DNA of 64,000 nucleotides from JAJECS01 sp965198185 (GTDB lineage: Bacteria; Chloroflexota; UBA11872), in the NCBI GenBank assembly GCA_965198185.1, contig CBDAOU010000002.1:620001-684000 (forward strand), in the 5' to 3' direction. The notes under the pieces were generated by a model. The model was not told the origin of the DNA and ran no database searches. It worked only from the letters and a program-made list of their open reading frames with translations. A program made the translations under genes and the position numbers. Positions 50,378 to 59,083 of this stretch are shown piece after piece; position 1 is the first letter of the stretch, and each line of letters opens with the position of its first letter.

Positions 50378-51379
50378 TCAACTCCATGCCAGGCGCAATC
50401 CGGCGGCCAAAAGCAAATTCACTACTCCGATGGGCATGAGGATTTTCCAGCAGAAGCTCATGAGCTGGTCGAACCGCAGCCGCGGCAGGGCGGCCCGGAG
50501 CAACAGGAACACGGAGATGAAAGCGCCGGTCTTCAGGGCGAACCACACGATGCCGGTCAGACCCTCCAGGCCTGGGATGGTCCATCCCAGCCAGCCGCCG
50601 AGATAGAGCGTGGTGATGATGGCCGAAATGAGGATGATGTTGGCGTATTCCGCGATGAAGAACATCGCGAACCGCATGCCGGAGTACTCCACGTGGAAGC
50701 CGGCGACAATCTCGCTTTCGGCTTCGGGCAGGTCGAACGGCACGCGATTGGTCTCGGCCACGCCGGCAATCACGAAGAGCAGAAACCCCACGAACTGCGG
50801 GACGATGAACCATAGCCCACGCTGCTGGTCGACGATATCGATGAGGCTGAGCGACCCGGCGTAGACGATCACGGCCAGCACCGCCAGCCCCATGATGAGC
50901 TCGTAGCTGATGACCTGGGCGCTGGCGCGGAGGGCGCCGAAGTGGGCGTATTTGCTGTTTGACGACCATCCCGACATGACCACGCCGTAGACGCCCAGCG
51001 AGCCCATGGCGAGGAAAAACAGAATGCCCACGTTCAGGTCGGTGGCCCAGAGCCCGATCTCGCGTCCCAGGTGGATCTCCGGACCGATGGGCACGATGGC
51101 CCACGCCGCCAATGCTGGAACCACCAAGAACACCGGTCCGAACCAGAACACGACCTTGTCGGCGCCGCGCGGAATCAGGTCTTCCTTGATGCCGAGCTTC
51201 AGCCCGTCGGCCGCCGTTTGCAGGATTCCGCTCCAACCAACCCGATTGGGACCAATGCGGGACTGGAGCCGTCCGAGCGTCCAGCGTTCCACGAGCACGA
51301 GAATCAGCGGCGCGCCCAGGAAAATCAGCAGGATGACGACGCACTTGATCGCGACGATCAGCCATGCCCAGCCGTCCAT
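50378..51379 (-). CDS. nuoH: NADH-quinone oxidoreductase subunit H
   Basis: NuoH is the membrane subunit that forms part of the quinone-binding chamber. The 333 residues have eight hydrophobic helices and the signatures ERWTLGRLQSRIGPNRVGW, NLQTAADGLKL-type ILQTAADGLKLGIKED, and the acidic loop AETNRVPFDLPEAESEIVAG. It lies 3 bases after nuoG and 7 bases before nuoI, so it is clearly in the operon. Confidence 0.97.
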   Translation of the reverse strand: MDGWAWLIVAIKCVVILLIFLGAPLILVLVERWTLGRLQSRIGPNRVGWSGILQTAADGLKLGIKEDLIPRGADKVVFWFGPVFLVVPALAAWAIVPIGPEIHLGREIGLWATDLNVGILFFLAMGSLGVYGVVMSGWSSNSKYAHFGALRASAQVISYELIMGLAVLAVIVYAGSLSLIDIVDQQRGLWFIVPQFVGFLLFVIAGVAETNRVPFDLPEAESEIVAGFHVEYSGMRFAMFFIAEYANIILISAIITTLYLGGWLGWTIPGLEGLTGIVWFALKTGAFISVFLLLRAALPRLRFDQLMSFCWKILMPIGVVNLLLAAGLRLAWS

Positions 51380-51382
51380 CGG

Positions 51383-53815
51383 CTAGCGCTTCGTCACTTG
51401 CACGGGAATCCCGTTCGGGCCGGTCGGGTCGAGACGCCGCGGCGGCGCTTCGAGAAACCGGTCCGGCAAGTTCACGACGCCGCGCGGCACACGGCTCGCC
51501 ACCAGGGTCTTGAGGTTCAGCGCGCCGGCGTGCGAGGCCAGGCTGATGGCGTCGCCATCGGTCACGCCGAGGTCATCGGCGTCCGCGGGGTTCAATTCGG
51601 CGACGGCCTCCGGCAGCATCAGGGAAAGACTCGGCGCGCGCCGGCCGGTGACGCCGGCGGTATAGAGGTGCTGCTCAGTTGCGAGCGTGAAGCCCTCCGA
51701 GCCGTTGGTCTGGGTCAACGCTCCGTTCAGGTCGCCGATCGGCGCCCCGCCTTCGATGTCCGGCATGCGCCAGAGGCGCTCGAGCTCTTCCGAGATTGGC
51801 TCATGTGAACGCCAGCCGAAGTCGTGGCCGAGCGCGGCGGCCAGGCGCCCGATGATTTCCCAGTCCGGGTGGGCATCGCCGACGGGGATGATGGCCGGCG
51901 CCAGGGCGCCGCGCCGACCCTCGAAGTTCGTGAAGTGGCCGCCCTTCTCCGCGAACGAAGCGCCTGGGAGCACCACGTCCGCTACTTCGGCGGTGGGACT
52001 CATGAAAATGTCTTGCACGATCAGCAACTCGAGATTCGACAGATGCTCACGCGTGGCGTCCGGATCCCCGGCGCTGCCGACCAGGTCCTCGCCCATCACG
52101 TAGAGCGCCTTGGCACTGCCCCCTAGGAAGGCGGCCAGCGACGGGCCGGCATCCTCCGGCGCGGATGCGCCGGTCACGCCCTCGACCTCGGCGCGCGCCT
52201 CGGCGTCCGCCACGGGTCGCAGACCGGGCAGCATGTCGGGCGCCATGCCGGTGAGTAGCGTGCCCACGGTGTTGGCTCGTTCCGCCAGCGGAAACAGGCG
52301 GACATCCGCATATGCCTGCACAAGGCCGGCCGCGGCTTGCGCGAGCTCCTTCGTGCGGCCCAGCGTCCAAACGCCGGTGTCCCACACGACGGCAATGGAG
52401 CCAGCCGCCCCGAGCGCGTCGCGCATGGTTTGCAGCGTCGATTCGGAGGCGCCGGTCACCGCGTCGGGGATATCGTCACGTCCCGCCAGCGCGGCCAGCA
52501 AGGCCGCCTCGCCGCCGGGTCGCACACGCACGCTGGCCGCGGCATAGCGATCCAGGGTGCTGGCGAGCCGGGTGGCCATGAGCAGTTGGCGGCCGTTCCG
52601 CCGCACGGCGCGTTTGATGTGCGCGCCGACGACGTTGTGGGTCTGCCCGATATCGGCGCCGACGACCAGAATCACGTCCGATTCGAGCAGTTCATTCTGC
52701 GATCGCAGCACGGCCCGGCTGCCCAGCACGGACGCGAGGGCGTGGAACGTCTCGTGGAAGCCGCTCGATTGGCTGTAGACGTTGTTGCTGCCGACGACCT
52801 GGCGCGTGAATCGCTGCAGGGCGTAGTTGTCCTCGTTGGTGCAATTCGGCGAGCCGACCGCGCCGACGGCGCTGGGCCCGTGGCGGTCGATCACGCCACG
52901 CAGCGCGCCGCTCACGTGAGAGATCGCCTCATGCCAGGTTGCCGGTTCCAGGCGCCCGTTGCGGCGGATGAGCGGCTGCGTCAGCCGCTCGTCGCTGTTG
53001 ACAAACGAGTGACCGAAGAAGCCCTTGGCGCAGAGGATGCCGTTGGCCGGTTCCTCGAGGCCGTTGGTGCGCGTGCGCACCACGTCGCCGTGGCGTGACT
53101 CCACGAGGAGCGAGCAGCCCACGGAGCAGTGCGGGCAGGTCGACGCGGTCTTGTCGGTTTGCCAGCTTCGCGCCGCGTGCTTGAACGGGCGGCTGAGCAG
53201 CGCGCCCACCGGGCACGTTTCGATGCACATGCCGCAGCGTTCGCAGTCCATCTCCTTGTGCTGCGCCGGCGCGATGAACGTGCCGATCGCCCGATGGACG
53301 AAGTCGAGGGCGTAGACGCCGATCTGCTCGTCGCATATCCGCACGCAGCGCCCGCACAGGATGCAGCGGTTGTGGTTGATGAGGATGACCTCGTTGAGGA
53401 TTTCCTCGGGGTGCGCCTTCGGGACGGTTTCGTAGGGGCTCTGGTGGATTTCCTGGGCGAAAGTCTCGTCCTGCAGCTCGCACGTGCCGGCCTGGTCGCA
53501 ATAGGGGCAATCCAGCGGGTGGTGCTGCAGCTGCAGCTCGATCACGTGGCTGCGGATTTCCTTGATCGACTTGCTGTTCGTGACCACGCTCATGCCGGGC
53601 GCGGCCTGCATGGTGCAGGAGGCCATGGGCCGCGGCGGCCCGGGCTGAATCTCCACCACGCACATACGGCAGGCGCCGTAGGGGTCGAGTCGGGGATCGG
53701 TGCAGAGCGTTGGGACTTCGACGCCGATGGACTCACAGGCTTGCAGCACCGTGGAGCCCGCGGGCACCTGCACCTCGACGCCGTCGACCGTCAGGCTGAT
53801 GAGTTCGTTGCTCAC
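51383..53815 (-). CDS. nuoG: NADH-quinone oxidoreductase subunit G
   Basis: NuoG is the large iron-sulfur subunit of the peripheral arm. Of its 810 residues, the first ~220 hold the clusters: the 2Fe-2S cysteines at C38, C49, C52 and C67; the His-Cys motif HHPLDCPYCDQAGTC near residue 100; and 4Fe-4S motifs CILCGRCVRIC and CERCGMCIETCPVG. A molybdopterin-oxidoreductase-like domain follows, starting at CPHCSVGCSLLVES, and ends with a small C-terminal domain (NLPDRFLEAPPRRLD). The frame extends upstream across nuoD without homology; the GTG at 53813-53815 overlaps the nuoD stop (GTGA) and is the right start. Its usual partners NuoE and NuoF are missing. Confidence 0.95.
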   Translation of the reverse strand: MSNELISLTVDGVEVQVPAGSTVLQACESIGVEVPTLCTDPRLDPYGACRMCVVEIQPGPPRPMASCTMQAAPGMSVVTNSKSIKEIRSHVIELQLQHHPLDCPYCDQAGTCELQDETFAQEIHQSPYETVPKAHPEEILNEVILINHNRCILCGRCVRICDEQIGVYALDFVHRAIGTFIAPAQHKEMDCERCGMCIETCPVGALLSRPFKHAARSWQTDKTASTCPHCSVGCSLLVESRHGDVVRTRTNGLEEPANGILCAKGFFGHSFVNSDERLTQPLIRRNGRLEPATWHEAISHVSGALRGVIDRHGPSAVGAVGSPNCTNEDNYALQRFTRQVVGSNNVYSQSSGFHETFHALASVLGSRAVLRSQNELLESDVILVVGADIGQTHNVVGAHIKRAVRRNGRQLLMATRLASTLDRYAAASVRVRPGGEAALLAALAGRDDIPDAVTGASESTLQTMRDALGAAGSIAVVWDTGVWTLGRTKELAQAAAGLVQAYADVRLFPLAERANTVGTLLTGMAPDMLPGLRPVADAEARAEVEGVTGASAPEDAGPSLAAFLGGSAKALYVMGEDLVGSAGDPDATREHLSNLELLIVQDIFMSPTAEVADVVLPGASFAEKGGHFTNFEGRRGALAPAIIPVGDAHPDWEIIGRLAAALGHDFGWRSHEPISEELERLWRMPDIEGGAPIGDLNGALTQTNGSEGFTLATEQHLYTAGVTGRRAPSLSLMLPEAVAELNPADADDLGVTDGDAISLASHAGALNLKTLVASRVPRGVVNLPDRFLEAPPRRLDPTGPNGIPVQVTKR

Positions 53816-55044
53816 CGGTCCACCTCGCCCAAGACGATGTCGATGCTGCCGATGAGGGCCACCGTGTCGGCGATCATCCCGCCGACCGCCGCATCCTCCA
53901 TGACGCCGAGGTTGACGAACGACGGCGAGCGCACGTGGCAGCGATAGGGCATGCCGCTTCCATCGCTCACGAAGTAGTAGCCCAGCTCTCCCTTGGGGCC
54001 CTCGATCCCGAAGTACGCCTCGCCAACCGGCGGCTCGACACCGTGCATGACCAACTTGAAGTGATTGATCATGGCTTCCATGTCGAACGGTACTCGCCCT
54101 ACGTCCGGCGGAACCAGGTCGGGGCGGTCCGCGTTGGATGGGGCGTCCGGCGGCAGATCGCGGAGCTGCTCCATGCATTGCCGCACGATCCGCGTCGCTT
54201 GGTACATCTCATTGAGCCGCACCAGGTAGCGGGCGTAGACGTCGCCCTCGGGAAATACCGGGATCTCGAAGTCGACCAGGTCATAGGCCGCGTAGGGCCG
54301 CGCCTTGCGCAGGTCCCAGTTGACTCCCGATCCGCGCAGGCTCGGGCCGGTGAGGCCGTAGCTCAGGGCCTGCTCGGCGGGTATGACGCCCACGCCGCGA
54401 GTGCGGCTCTGAAAGATCTCGTTGCCGGTCAATAGGCTGTTGAGTTCGTCGAGCGTGTAGCTGTCGAGAAAGGCGTCGACGTTTTCGACCCAGCTCTCGG
54501 GGATGTCGTGCGGGCCGGTGCCGCCCACCCGCATGAAGGAGGTGGTGAGGCGCGCGCCGCAGGCCTGCTCGAAGAGAAAAAGGATCTTTTCGCGCTCGCG
54601 CAGGGACCACAGGAAGGCCGACATGGCGCCGATGTCCATCGCGTGCGTGCCAATCCAGATGTGATGGGAGGCCAGCCGCGAAAGCTCGGCAACCGCCGTG
54701 CGGAGCAGCTTGGCCCGCAGCGGGATTTCGTCCTCCATGCCCATCAGCTTCTCAATGGCCATGAGGTAGCCCATGTTGTTCGACGGGCCGGCGGTGTAGT
54801 CCATGCGGTCGGTGAGCGTGATGCCGCCGCGGTAGTCGTGGGTTTCGATGAGCTTCTCCACGCCGCGGTGCAGGTAGCCCACGTCGGGAGTGCATTTGGT
54901 GACGGTTTCGCCGTCGACCTCTATCAGCAGGCGCATCACGCCGTGGGTGCTGGGGTGTTGCGGCCCCATGTTCAGCACCATCTGGTTTTCGCTGACCTGC
55001 TCGATGTCGCCAAACATGCTGGCGGTGCCGGCTTCGACCGTCAT
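53812..55044 (-). CDS. nuoD: NADH-quinone oxidoreductase subunit D
   Basis: NuoD is the 49-kDa-type subunit that forms the quinone site with NuoB. The 410 residues include MVLNMGPQHPSTHGVMRLLI with the quinone-contacting histidine, GYLHRGVEKLIETHDYRGGI and the C-terminal PKGELGYYFVSDGSGMPYRC. MLNIGPQHPATHG is the usual form. The start overlaps nuoC and the stop overlaps nuoG, each by 4 bases. No NuoC-NuoD fusion is present. Confidence 0.96.
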   Translation of the reverse strand: MTVEAGTASMFGDIEQVSENQMVLNMGPQHPSTHGVMRLLIEVDGETVTKCTPDVGYLHRGVEKLIETHDYRGGITLTDRMDYTAGPSNNMGYLMAIEKLMGMEDEIPLRAKLLRTAVAELSRLASHHIWIGTHAMDIGAMSAFLWSLREREKILFLFEQACGARLTTSFMRVGGTGPHDIPESWVENVDAFLDSYTLDELNSLLTGNEIFQSRTRGVGVIPAEQALSYGLTGPSLRGSGVNWDLRKARPYAAYDLVDFEIPVFPEGDVYARYLVRLNEMYQATRIVRQCMEQLRDLPPDAPSNADRPDLVPPDVGRVPFDMEAMINHFKLVMHGVEPPVGEAYFGIEGPKGELGYYFVSDGSGMPYRCHVRSPSFVNLGVMEDAAVGGMIADTVALIGSIDIVLGEVDR

Positions 55045-55619
55045 GAGCCCGATGCTCCCGCCGGCGGCTCGTCCCAGAAGTCATCCGGGTCGAGTCGGCC
55101 GAACAGATCGTTGCGGTGGGCGTCCTCGGGGAAGGTGGGGCCTTCGACCGGGTAGTCCTTGCGCAGCGGGTGACCTTCGTAGCCGTCGGGCAAGAGCACT
55201 CGCCGCGGGTCGGGATGGCCCTCGAAGCGCACGCCGAAGAGATCGTGCACCTCCCGCTCCAGCCAGCGCGCCGACTGGTAGGTGTGGGCCAGCGTGGCGA
55301 CCGAGCCGCCATCGCAGATACGCGCTTTCACCCGCAGGTACAGGTTGTTGCTGAGCGAGCGGTACTGGTAGACCAGCTCGAACTCGCGCCCGACGTCCGC
55401 GGGCCAGTGCACGGCCGTCACGTCGATGAGCTGCTCGAAGCGCAACTCGGCGTCATCGCGCAGCGCTTGAGCCAGCGCGGCTATGGCATCCGGCGAGATC
55501 TCAACGACGGGGTCGCCGCGTACAAGGCGACCGCTCTGGAATGCCTCGCCCGCAAGTTCGCGCACGCGGCTGACGATGCCCGCCGCGTCGATGGTGGGGG
55601 CCGGCGCCGTGGCGATCAC
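55041..55619 (-). CDS. nuoC: NADH-quinone oxidoreductase subunit C
   Basis: NuoC is the 30-kDa-type peripheral-arm subunit. The 192 residues contain the family signature WLEREVHDLFGVRFEGHPDP and RRVLLPDGYEGHPLRKDYPV. The N-terminal ~25 residues are variable. It begins 3 bases after the nuoA stop. In nearly all such operons nuoB lies between nuoA and nuoC; here there is no room for it. Confidence 0.96.
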   Translation of the reverse strand: MIATAPAPTIDAAGIVSRVRELAGEAFQSGRLVRGDPVVEISPDAIAALAQALRDDAELRFEQLIDVTAVHWPADVGREFELVYQYRSLSNNLYLRVKARICDGGSVATLAHTYQSARWLEREVHDLFGVRFEGHPDPRRVLLPDGYEGHPLRKDYPVEGPTFPEDAHRNDLFGRLDPDDFWDEPPAGASGS

Positions 55620-55622
55620 GGG

Positions 55623-55985
55623 CTAGCGGCTCCAGTCCAAGGCGCCCTTGCGCCAGGCATAGACGTATCCGACGCCGAGGATGCCGATGAACACTAGCGC
55701 TTCGATGAACAGGAAGAGCTGCTCGTCAAGATTGCTGTAGAGGACGACCCAGGGATAGAGGAACGCCAGCTCGACGTCGAAGATCAGAAACAGCATGGCG
55801 ACGATATAGAACCGAACGTTGTGGCGGCCGCGCGTGTCGCCGATGGCGGGCATGCCGGACTCGTAGGCCTCGCCCTTCACAGGGTCTTTGCGGCGCGGCT
55901 TGAGGGCCATGGTCCCCACGAAGCTGCCGATGGTGAAGAGGAGCGCGAGCGCGATGAGAATGACAACGGCGATCCAGGACGGCAT
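55623..55985 (-). CDS. nuoA: NADH-quinone oxidoreductase subunit A
   Basis: NuoA is a three-helix membrane subunit at the junction of the two arms. The 120 residues contain KGEAYESGMPAIGDTRGRHN, matching the conserved YECG loop with S in place of C, and RFYIVAMLFLIFDVELAFLYPW with its acidic residues. The ATG at 55985 is the first codon of the operon. A Rex-box match lies 35 bases upstream. Confidence 0.95.
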   Translation of the reverse strand: MPSWIAVVILIALALLFTIGSFVGTMALKPRRKDPVKGEAYESGMPAIGDTRGRHNVRFYIVAMLFLIFDVELAFLYPWVVLYSNLDEQLFLFIEALVFIGILGVGYVYAWRKGALDWSR

Positions 55986-56019
55986 TAGGACGCGCTGCTA
56001 CCCCTCGTCGATTGACAGT

Positions 56020-56037
56020 TGGTGAGAGTTTTCACAA
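56020..56037 (-). promoter_or_regulatory. Rex operator (Rex box) between rex and nuoA
   Basis: On the nuo-coding strand the site reads TTGTGAA-AACT-CTCACCA. The first half is a perfect match to the Rex consensus TTGTGAA-N4-TTCACAA, and the second half matches 5 of 7. It lies 8 bases after the rex stop and 35 bases before the nuoA ATG, where a repressor would block the operon promoter. Confidence 0.65.
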
Positions 56038-56044
56038 GCCGGCC

Positions 56045-56716
56045 TCATGATACGTACCACGCCCCGCCCGCGCCACGCCTCCCGTCGGTGAGGGCGTGCG
56101 TGAGCGACTCCACCTCCATGGAGAGGTCCACGTTCGAGACCCGGACGCCGCCGGGGACGCGCAACTGCACCGGCGCAAAGTTGAGGATGGCGTGCACGTC
56201 CGCGGCCACCACCTGTTCGACGACGGCCTGCGCGGCCTCCGCGGGCACGGCCACCAACACGATTGCCACGTCGAGTTGGTGGGCTTCCCTGGCGAATCCG
56301 GCGACGTCGGAAACGGGCACGCCTTCGACCACAGTGCCGATCTTGGCCGGGTCAACGTCGAAGGCGGCGGCGATCTTGTACTCGGGGCCGCGAAAGCCGC
56401 GATAGGCCAGCAGGGCTCGGCCGAGATTCCCCACGCCCACCAGTCCCAGGGGCCACGAGCGGTCGATTCCGAGAATGCGTGCGAGCTGGGCACGCAGCGC
56501 ATCGACGGAGTAGCCGACCCCGCGGGTGCCAAACGAGCCGAAATAGGCTAGGTCGCGGCGCACCTGCGGCGCCGTGGACCCGGCGAGGTCGCTCAGCACC
56601 TTGGACGACACGTGAGGAACGCCCTGGTCCAGGAGTGCGCCGAGTGCGCGGTAGTACGCAGAAAGACGCCGCACGGTGGTTGGGGGCACACGTTGCGACG
56701 AGCGGCGATCAACCAT
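56045..56716 (-). CDS. rex: Redox-sensing transcriptional repressor Rex
   Basis: Rex represses respiratory genes and releases DNA when the NADH/NAD+ ratio rises. The 223 residues have an N-terminal winged helix (TTVRRLSAYYRALGALLDQG; SDLAGSTAPQVRRDLAYFGS; GTRGVGYSVDAL) and a Rossmann domain with GLVGVGNLGRALLAYRGF. Near the C-terminus LNFAPVQLRVPGGVRVSNVDL is typical, followed by the swap helix region. It sits directly upstream of nuoA in the same direction, with its operator in between. Members of this family often regulate the neighbouring operon. Confidence 0.95.
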   Translation of the reverse strand: MVDRRSSQRVPPTTVRRLSAYYRALGALLDQGVPHVSSKVLSDLAGSTAPQVRRDLAYFGSFGTRGVGYSVDALRAQLARILGIDRSWPLGLVGVGNLGRALLAYRGFRGPEYKIAAAFDVDPAKIGTVVEGVPVSDVAGFAREAHQLDVAIVLVAVPAEAAQAVVEQVVAADVHAILNFAPVQLRVPGGVRVSNVDLSMEVESLTHALTDGRRGAGGAWYVS

Positions 56717-56848
56717 GCGATGGCGTCAAGTTTTCGCGGTCGGCACCACGAGAGCGAGACGGCCGCAATCTAGCATGGACGCTAACCGGCGTGTGCTCCG
56801 ACGTGTGACCGGAGCGATGGGTAGGATGCGCTCAGGAGGAGAGCGCGC
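56717..56848. promoter_or_regulatory. Divergent rex / GH42-like intergenic region
   Basis: The 132-base gap between divergent genes contains an inverted repeat GCTCCG-N9-CGGAGC (56795-56815), close to the start of the glycosidase-like gene, and a -10-like TAGGAT (56822-56827). AGGAGGAG precedes the ATG at 56849 with good spacing. No Rex-box match is seen, so rex autoregulation is not supported here. Confidence 0.35.
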
Positions 56849-58966
56849 ATGGAGGTTGCCGGAGTGATACGAGAGCAGAGCTTCGACATTGCAGGGGTGC
56901 CGTTCCCGGTCGGGACGGCGTACTACCGCGCCCCGATGCCCAGGCTCGACGTCTGGGACGACGACTTTGCGCGATTGCGCGCCGCGGGCTTGCGCATCGT
57001 CCGCAGCTTTACCTATTGGAACCACATGGAGCCGCGACCGGGCCAGTATGAGCTGGAGGACTTTGACCGGCTGTTCGATCTGGCGGATAAACACGATCTC
57101 CAGGTATGGCTCGACATCATTCTGGCCACGCACGGGGCCTGCCCGGAGTGGCTGACCCGCGAGCATCCCGACATGCGGGTGGTCACCTACCGCGGGGAAC
57201 GGGTATCGCCGACCGCGGGCGCGGCCACGCCGCAGGGCTCCCAGATGCACTGCTACGACCACCCGGCCTGGCGTGAATACGGGGGCGCGCTGCTGCGCCA
57301 CGTGGTGACGCGCTACCGGGAGCGGCCGAGCCTGCTGATCTGGGGACTCTGGGACGGGGTCAACCTCGCGTCGGCATTCTGCCGCGGCAGCGACGGCTAT
57401 CCCTGCTACTGCCCGCACACGCTGGCGCGGTACGAGGCCTGGCTGCGGGAGCGATTCACGCTGGACGAGCTCAACCGGCGCCTGCTGCGCCGCTACCGCC
57501 GCTGGGAGGACGTGGAGCCGCCGCGGTCGAATGGCAACGTGGTGGAGATGCTGCTGTACCGGCGGTTCCACTATGAGAATCTGGCCGGCCATCTTCAATG
57601 GATGGTCGACGAGACCAAGCGGCTCGATCCGGTCCATGAGACCCGTTCCCATGGCGGGTGGTCCCCTCGGCCCTGGGACGAGAGCTGCGCGGCCATCGCC
57701 GACAGCTGGGGCATGTCCATGCCCTCCAACAACCTGCTGACCTCTCGAGACCCACACCAGCTTGCGGAGCGCGCGTTCGGGTTCGATTGGTCGCGCAGCG
57801 CCGGAAAGCACGGGCGCTGGTGGAACGAAGAAATCTACGCGGGGATGTCACGCGGCGGGGTGACGTGGAAGAAGCAATCCGACCCGCGTGAGTTAACCAC
57901 GCTGCTCTGGATGACCCTGGCGCATGGCGCTTCGGGGGCCATGTTCTGGCAGTACCGGCCGGAATACCTCAGCTTCGAGTCGCCGGGCTACAACCTGGTG
58001 GCGCTGGACGGGGAGCCCACGCCGCGATTCGCCGCCGCGACGCGGGCCATCCGGCAGATCGACGGCCTGCGCGAGCACCTGCCGCTGGAGTGCCCGCGCG
58101 CCGAGGTGGGGATCGTCTATCACCCTGAATCGCAGGAGCTCTTCGGCTACAACGACGAGAACGAGCGCTACCTGGGCGACCTGCGCGGCGTGTACCGCAC
58201 GCTCTGGACGCACGGCGTTCCCGCCGACGTGCTCACTCCGTCAATGGACTGGGCCGGCTACCGGTTGCTGTTTCTGCCCAACGTGACGCTGATGACCGGT
58301 GCCGTGCGGGAGCGGATCGAGCGCACGCTGGAGCAGAGTCCGCGGACCCGGCTGGTGGCGGAGGGCAGCTTTGGGCTGTATGCGGGCGATGGGCAGTCCA
58401 GCTACGGCCCGCCGGAGGGCCTGGCCAAGCGGCTGGGGGTGCGGGTGGCGGACTTCTCGGCGGTGACCGAGTACGACATCGAGCAGGGATGCAACGTGGT
58501 GCAGACGCCCCACGGCCGGCACGCGATCACCAGCCCCTGCGGCTATGCCGTGCTCGAGCCGCGGGGGGAGACGCGCGCCATCGCTTCCCTGGACGGGGCC
58601 ACCGTCGCGGTGCAGACCGCGGACGGGCGGTTCACGTGGTACGGGCTGAGTCTGTCGGCGGGGTTCGGCGACGTGGGGCAGCCCGAGTTGGTGCTGGGGC
58701 TGGTTGGCGAGGCCGGCATCGAAGCGCCGGTGGCGATCGAGGGCGGCCGGGTGGTGCCGGCGGTGCGGCGGTCGCGGCAGGGAGGCTGGCTGGTGTTTGT
58801 CTTCAATCTGGAGCCGGCCACGGCGCAGGTGCGGCTGCGCCCGCGATGGCCGATTGCCGCGGCGCGCGACCTCATCACACAGGCCGATCTTGCGGTCGAG
58901 GACCACTCGTTCCAGCTCACGATCGATCAATGGGAAGTCGCGGTCATCCATTGCACCGAGGGCTGA
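56849..58966 (+). CDS. GH42-like glycoside hydrolase (beta-galactosidase family), copy 1
   Basis: The 705-residue protein has the GH42 layout: an N-terminal TIM barrel (FARLRAAGLRIVRSFTYWNH to about residue 380), a trimerisation-type domain (AEVGIVYHPESQELFGYNDE, LLFLPNVTLMTGAVRERIER) and a C-terminal beta domain. It has no signal peptide, so it is cytoplasmic. The nucleophile region WWNEEIYAGMSRGG retains a glutamate. The acid/base motif, normally W-x3-NE, reads IWGLWDGVN, without the glutamate. Activity and substrate are therefore uncertain. The ATG at 56849 has AGGAGGAG 7 bases upstream. From 58055 its DNA is almost identical to copy 2. Confidence 0.82.
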   Translation: MEVAGVIREQSFDIAGVPFPVGTAYYRAPMPRLDVWDDDFARLRAAGLRIVRSFTYWNHMEPRPGQYELEDFDRLFDLADKHDLQVWLDIILATHGACPEWLTREHPDMRVVTYRGERVSPTAGAATPQGSQMHCYDHPAWREYGGALLRHVVTRYRERPSLLIWGLWDGVNLASAFCRGSDGYPCYCPHTLARYEAWLRERFTLDELNRRLLRRYRRWEDVEPPRSNGNVVEMLLYRRFHYENLAGHLQWMVDETKRLDPVHETRSHGGWSPRPWDESCAAIADSWGMSMPSNNLLTSRDPHQLAERAFGFDWSRSAGKHGRWWNEEIYAGMSRGGVTWKKQSDPRELTTLLWMTLAHGASGAMFWQYRPEYLSFESPGYNLVALDGEPTPRFAAATRAIRQIDGLREHLPLECPRAEVGIVYHPESQELFGYNDENERYLGDLRGVYRTLWTHGVPADVLTPSMDWAGYRLLFLPNVTLMTGAVRERIERTLEQSPRTRLVAEGSFGLYAGDGQSSYGPPEGLAKRLGVRVADFSAVTEYDIEQGCNVVQTPHGRHAITSPCGYAVLEPRGETRAIASLDGATVAVQTADGRFTWYGLSLSAGFGDVGQPELVLGLVGEAGIEAPVAIEGGRVVPAVRRSRQGGWLVFVFNLEPATAQVRLRPRWPIAAARDLITQADLAVEDHSFQLTIDQWEVAVIHCTEG
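58055..58871 (+). repeat. Near-identical tract shared with copy 2 (conversion tract, first member)
   Basis: This stretch of copy 1 matches 60260-61076 of copy 2 at a constant offset of 2205 bases. By eye I see single-base differences at about 58344, 58564 and 58705, and a small cluster at 58737-58748. Upstream of it the two genes differ every few codons, and downstream they diverge again. Confidence 0.85.
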
Positions 58967-58980
58967 GCGGAGCAGGGGAA

Positions 58981-59034
58981 GCATCACCGGCTTGTGATGC
59001 GGACACGATCGGGCCGCGTCGCGGTCGTGTCCGC
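58981..59034 (+). promoter_or_regulatory. Two adjacent perfect inverted repeats between the GH42-like genes
   Basis: The first is GCATCAC-CGGCTT-GTGATGC (58981-59000), with a 7-base stem. The second is GCGGACACGA (58999-59008) pairing with TCGTGTCCGC (59025-59034), with a 10-base stem and a 16-base loop. They share the GC at 58999-59000. No T-tract follows. They could be RNA hairpins that set the relative expression of the two genes, or DNA operators. Confidence 0.55.
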
Positions 59035-59083
59035 CCGCCGGCCATGAGCAACGACCGGCTCACGGATGAAAGGACCGAGGCAG

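Noticed and set aside
53816..54178. N-terminal extension of nuoG over nuoD
   Set aside because: It overlaps nuoD in another frame with no homology. The GTG coupled to the nuoD stop gives the expected ferredoxin-like start.
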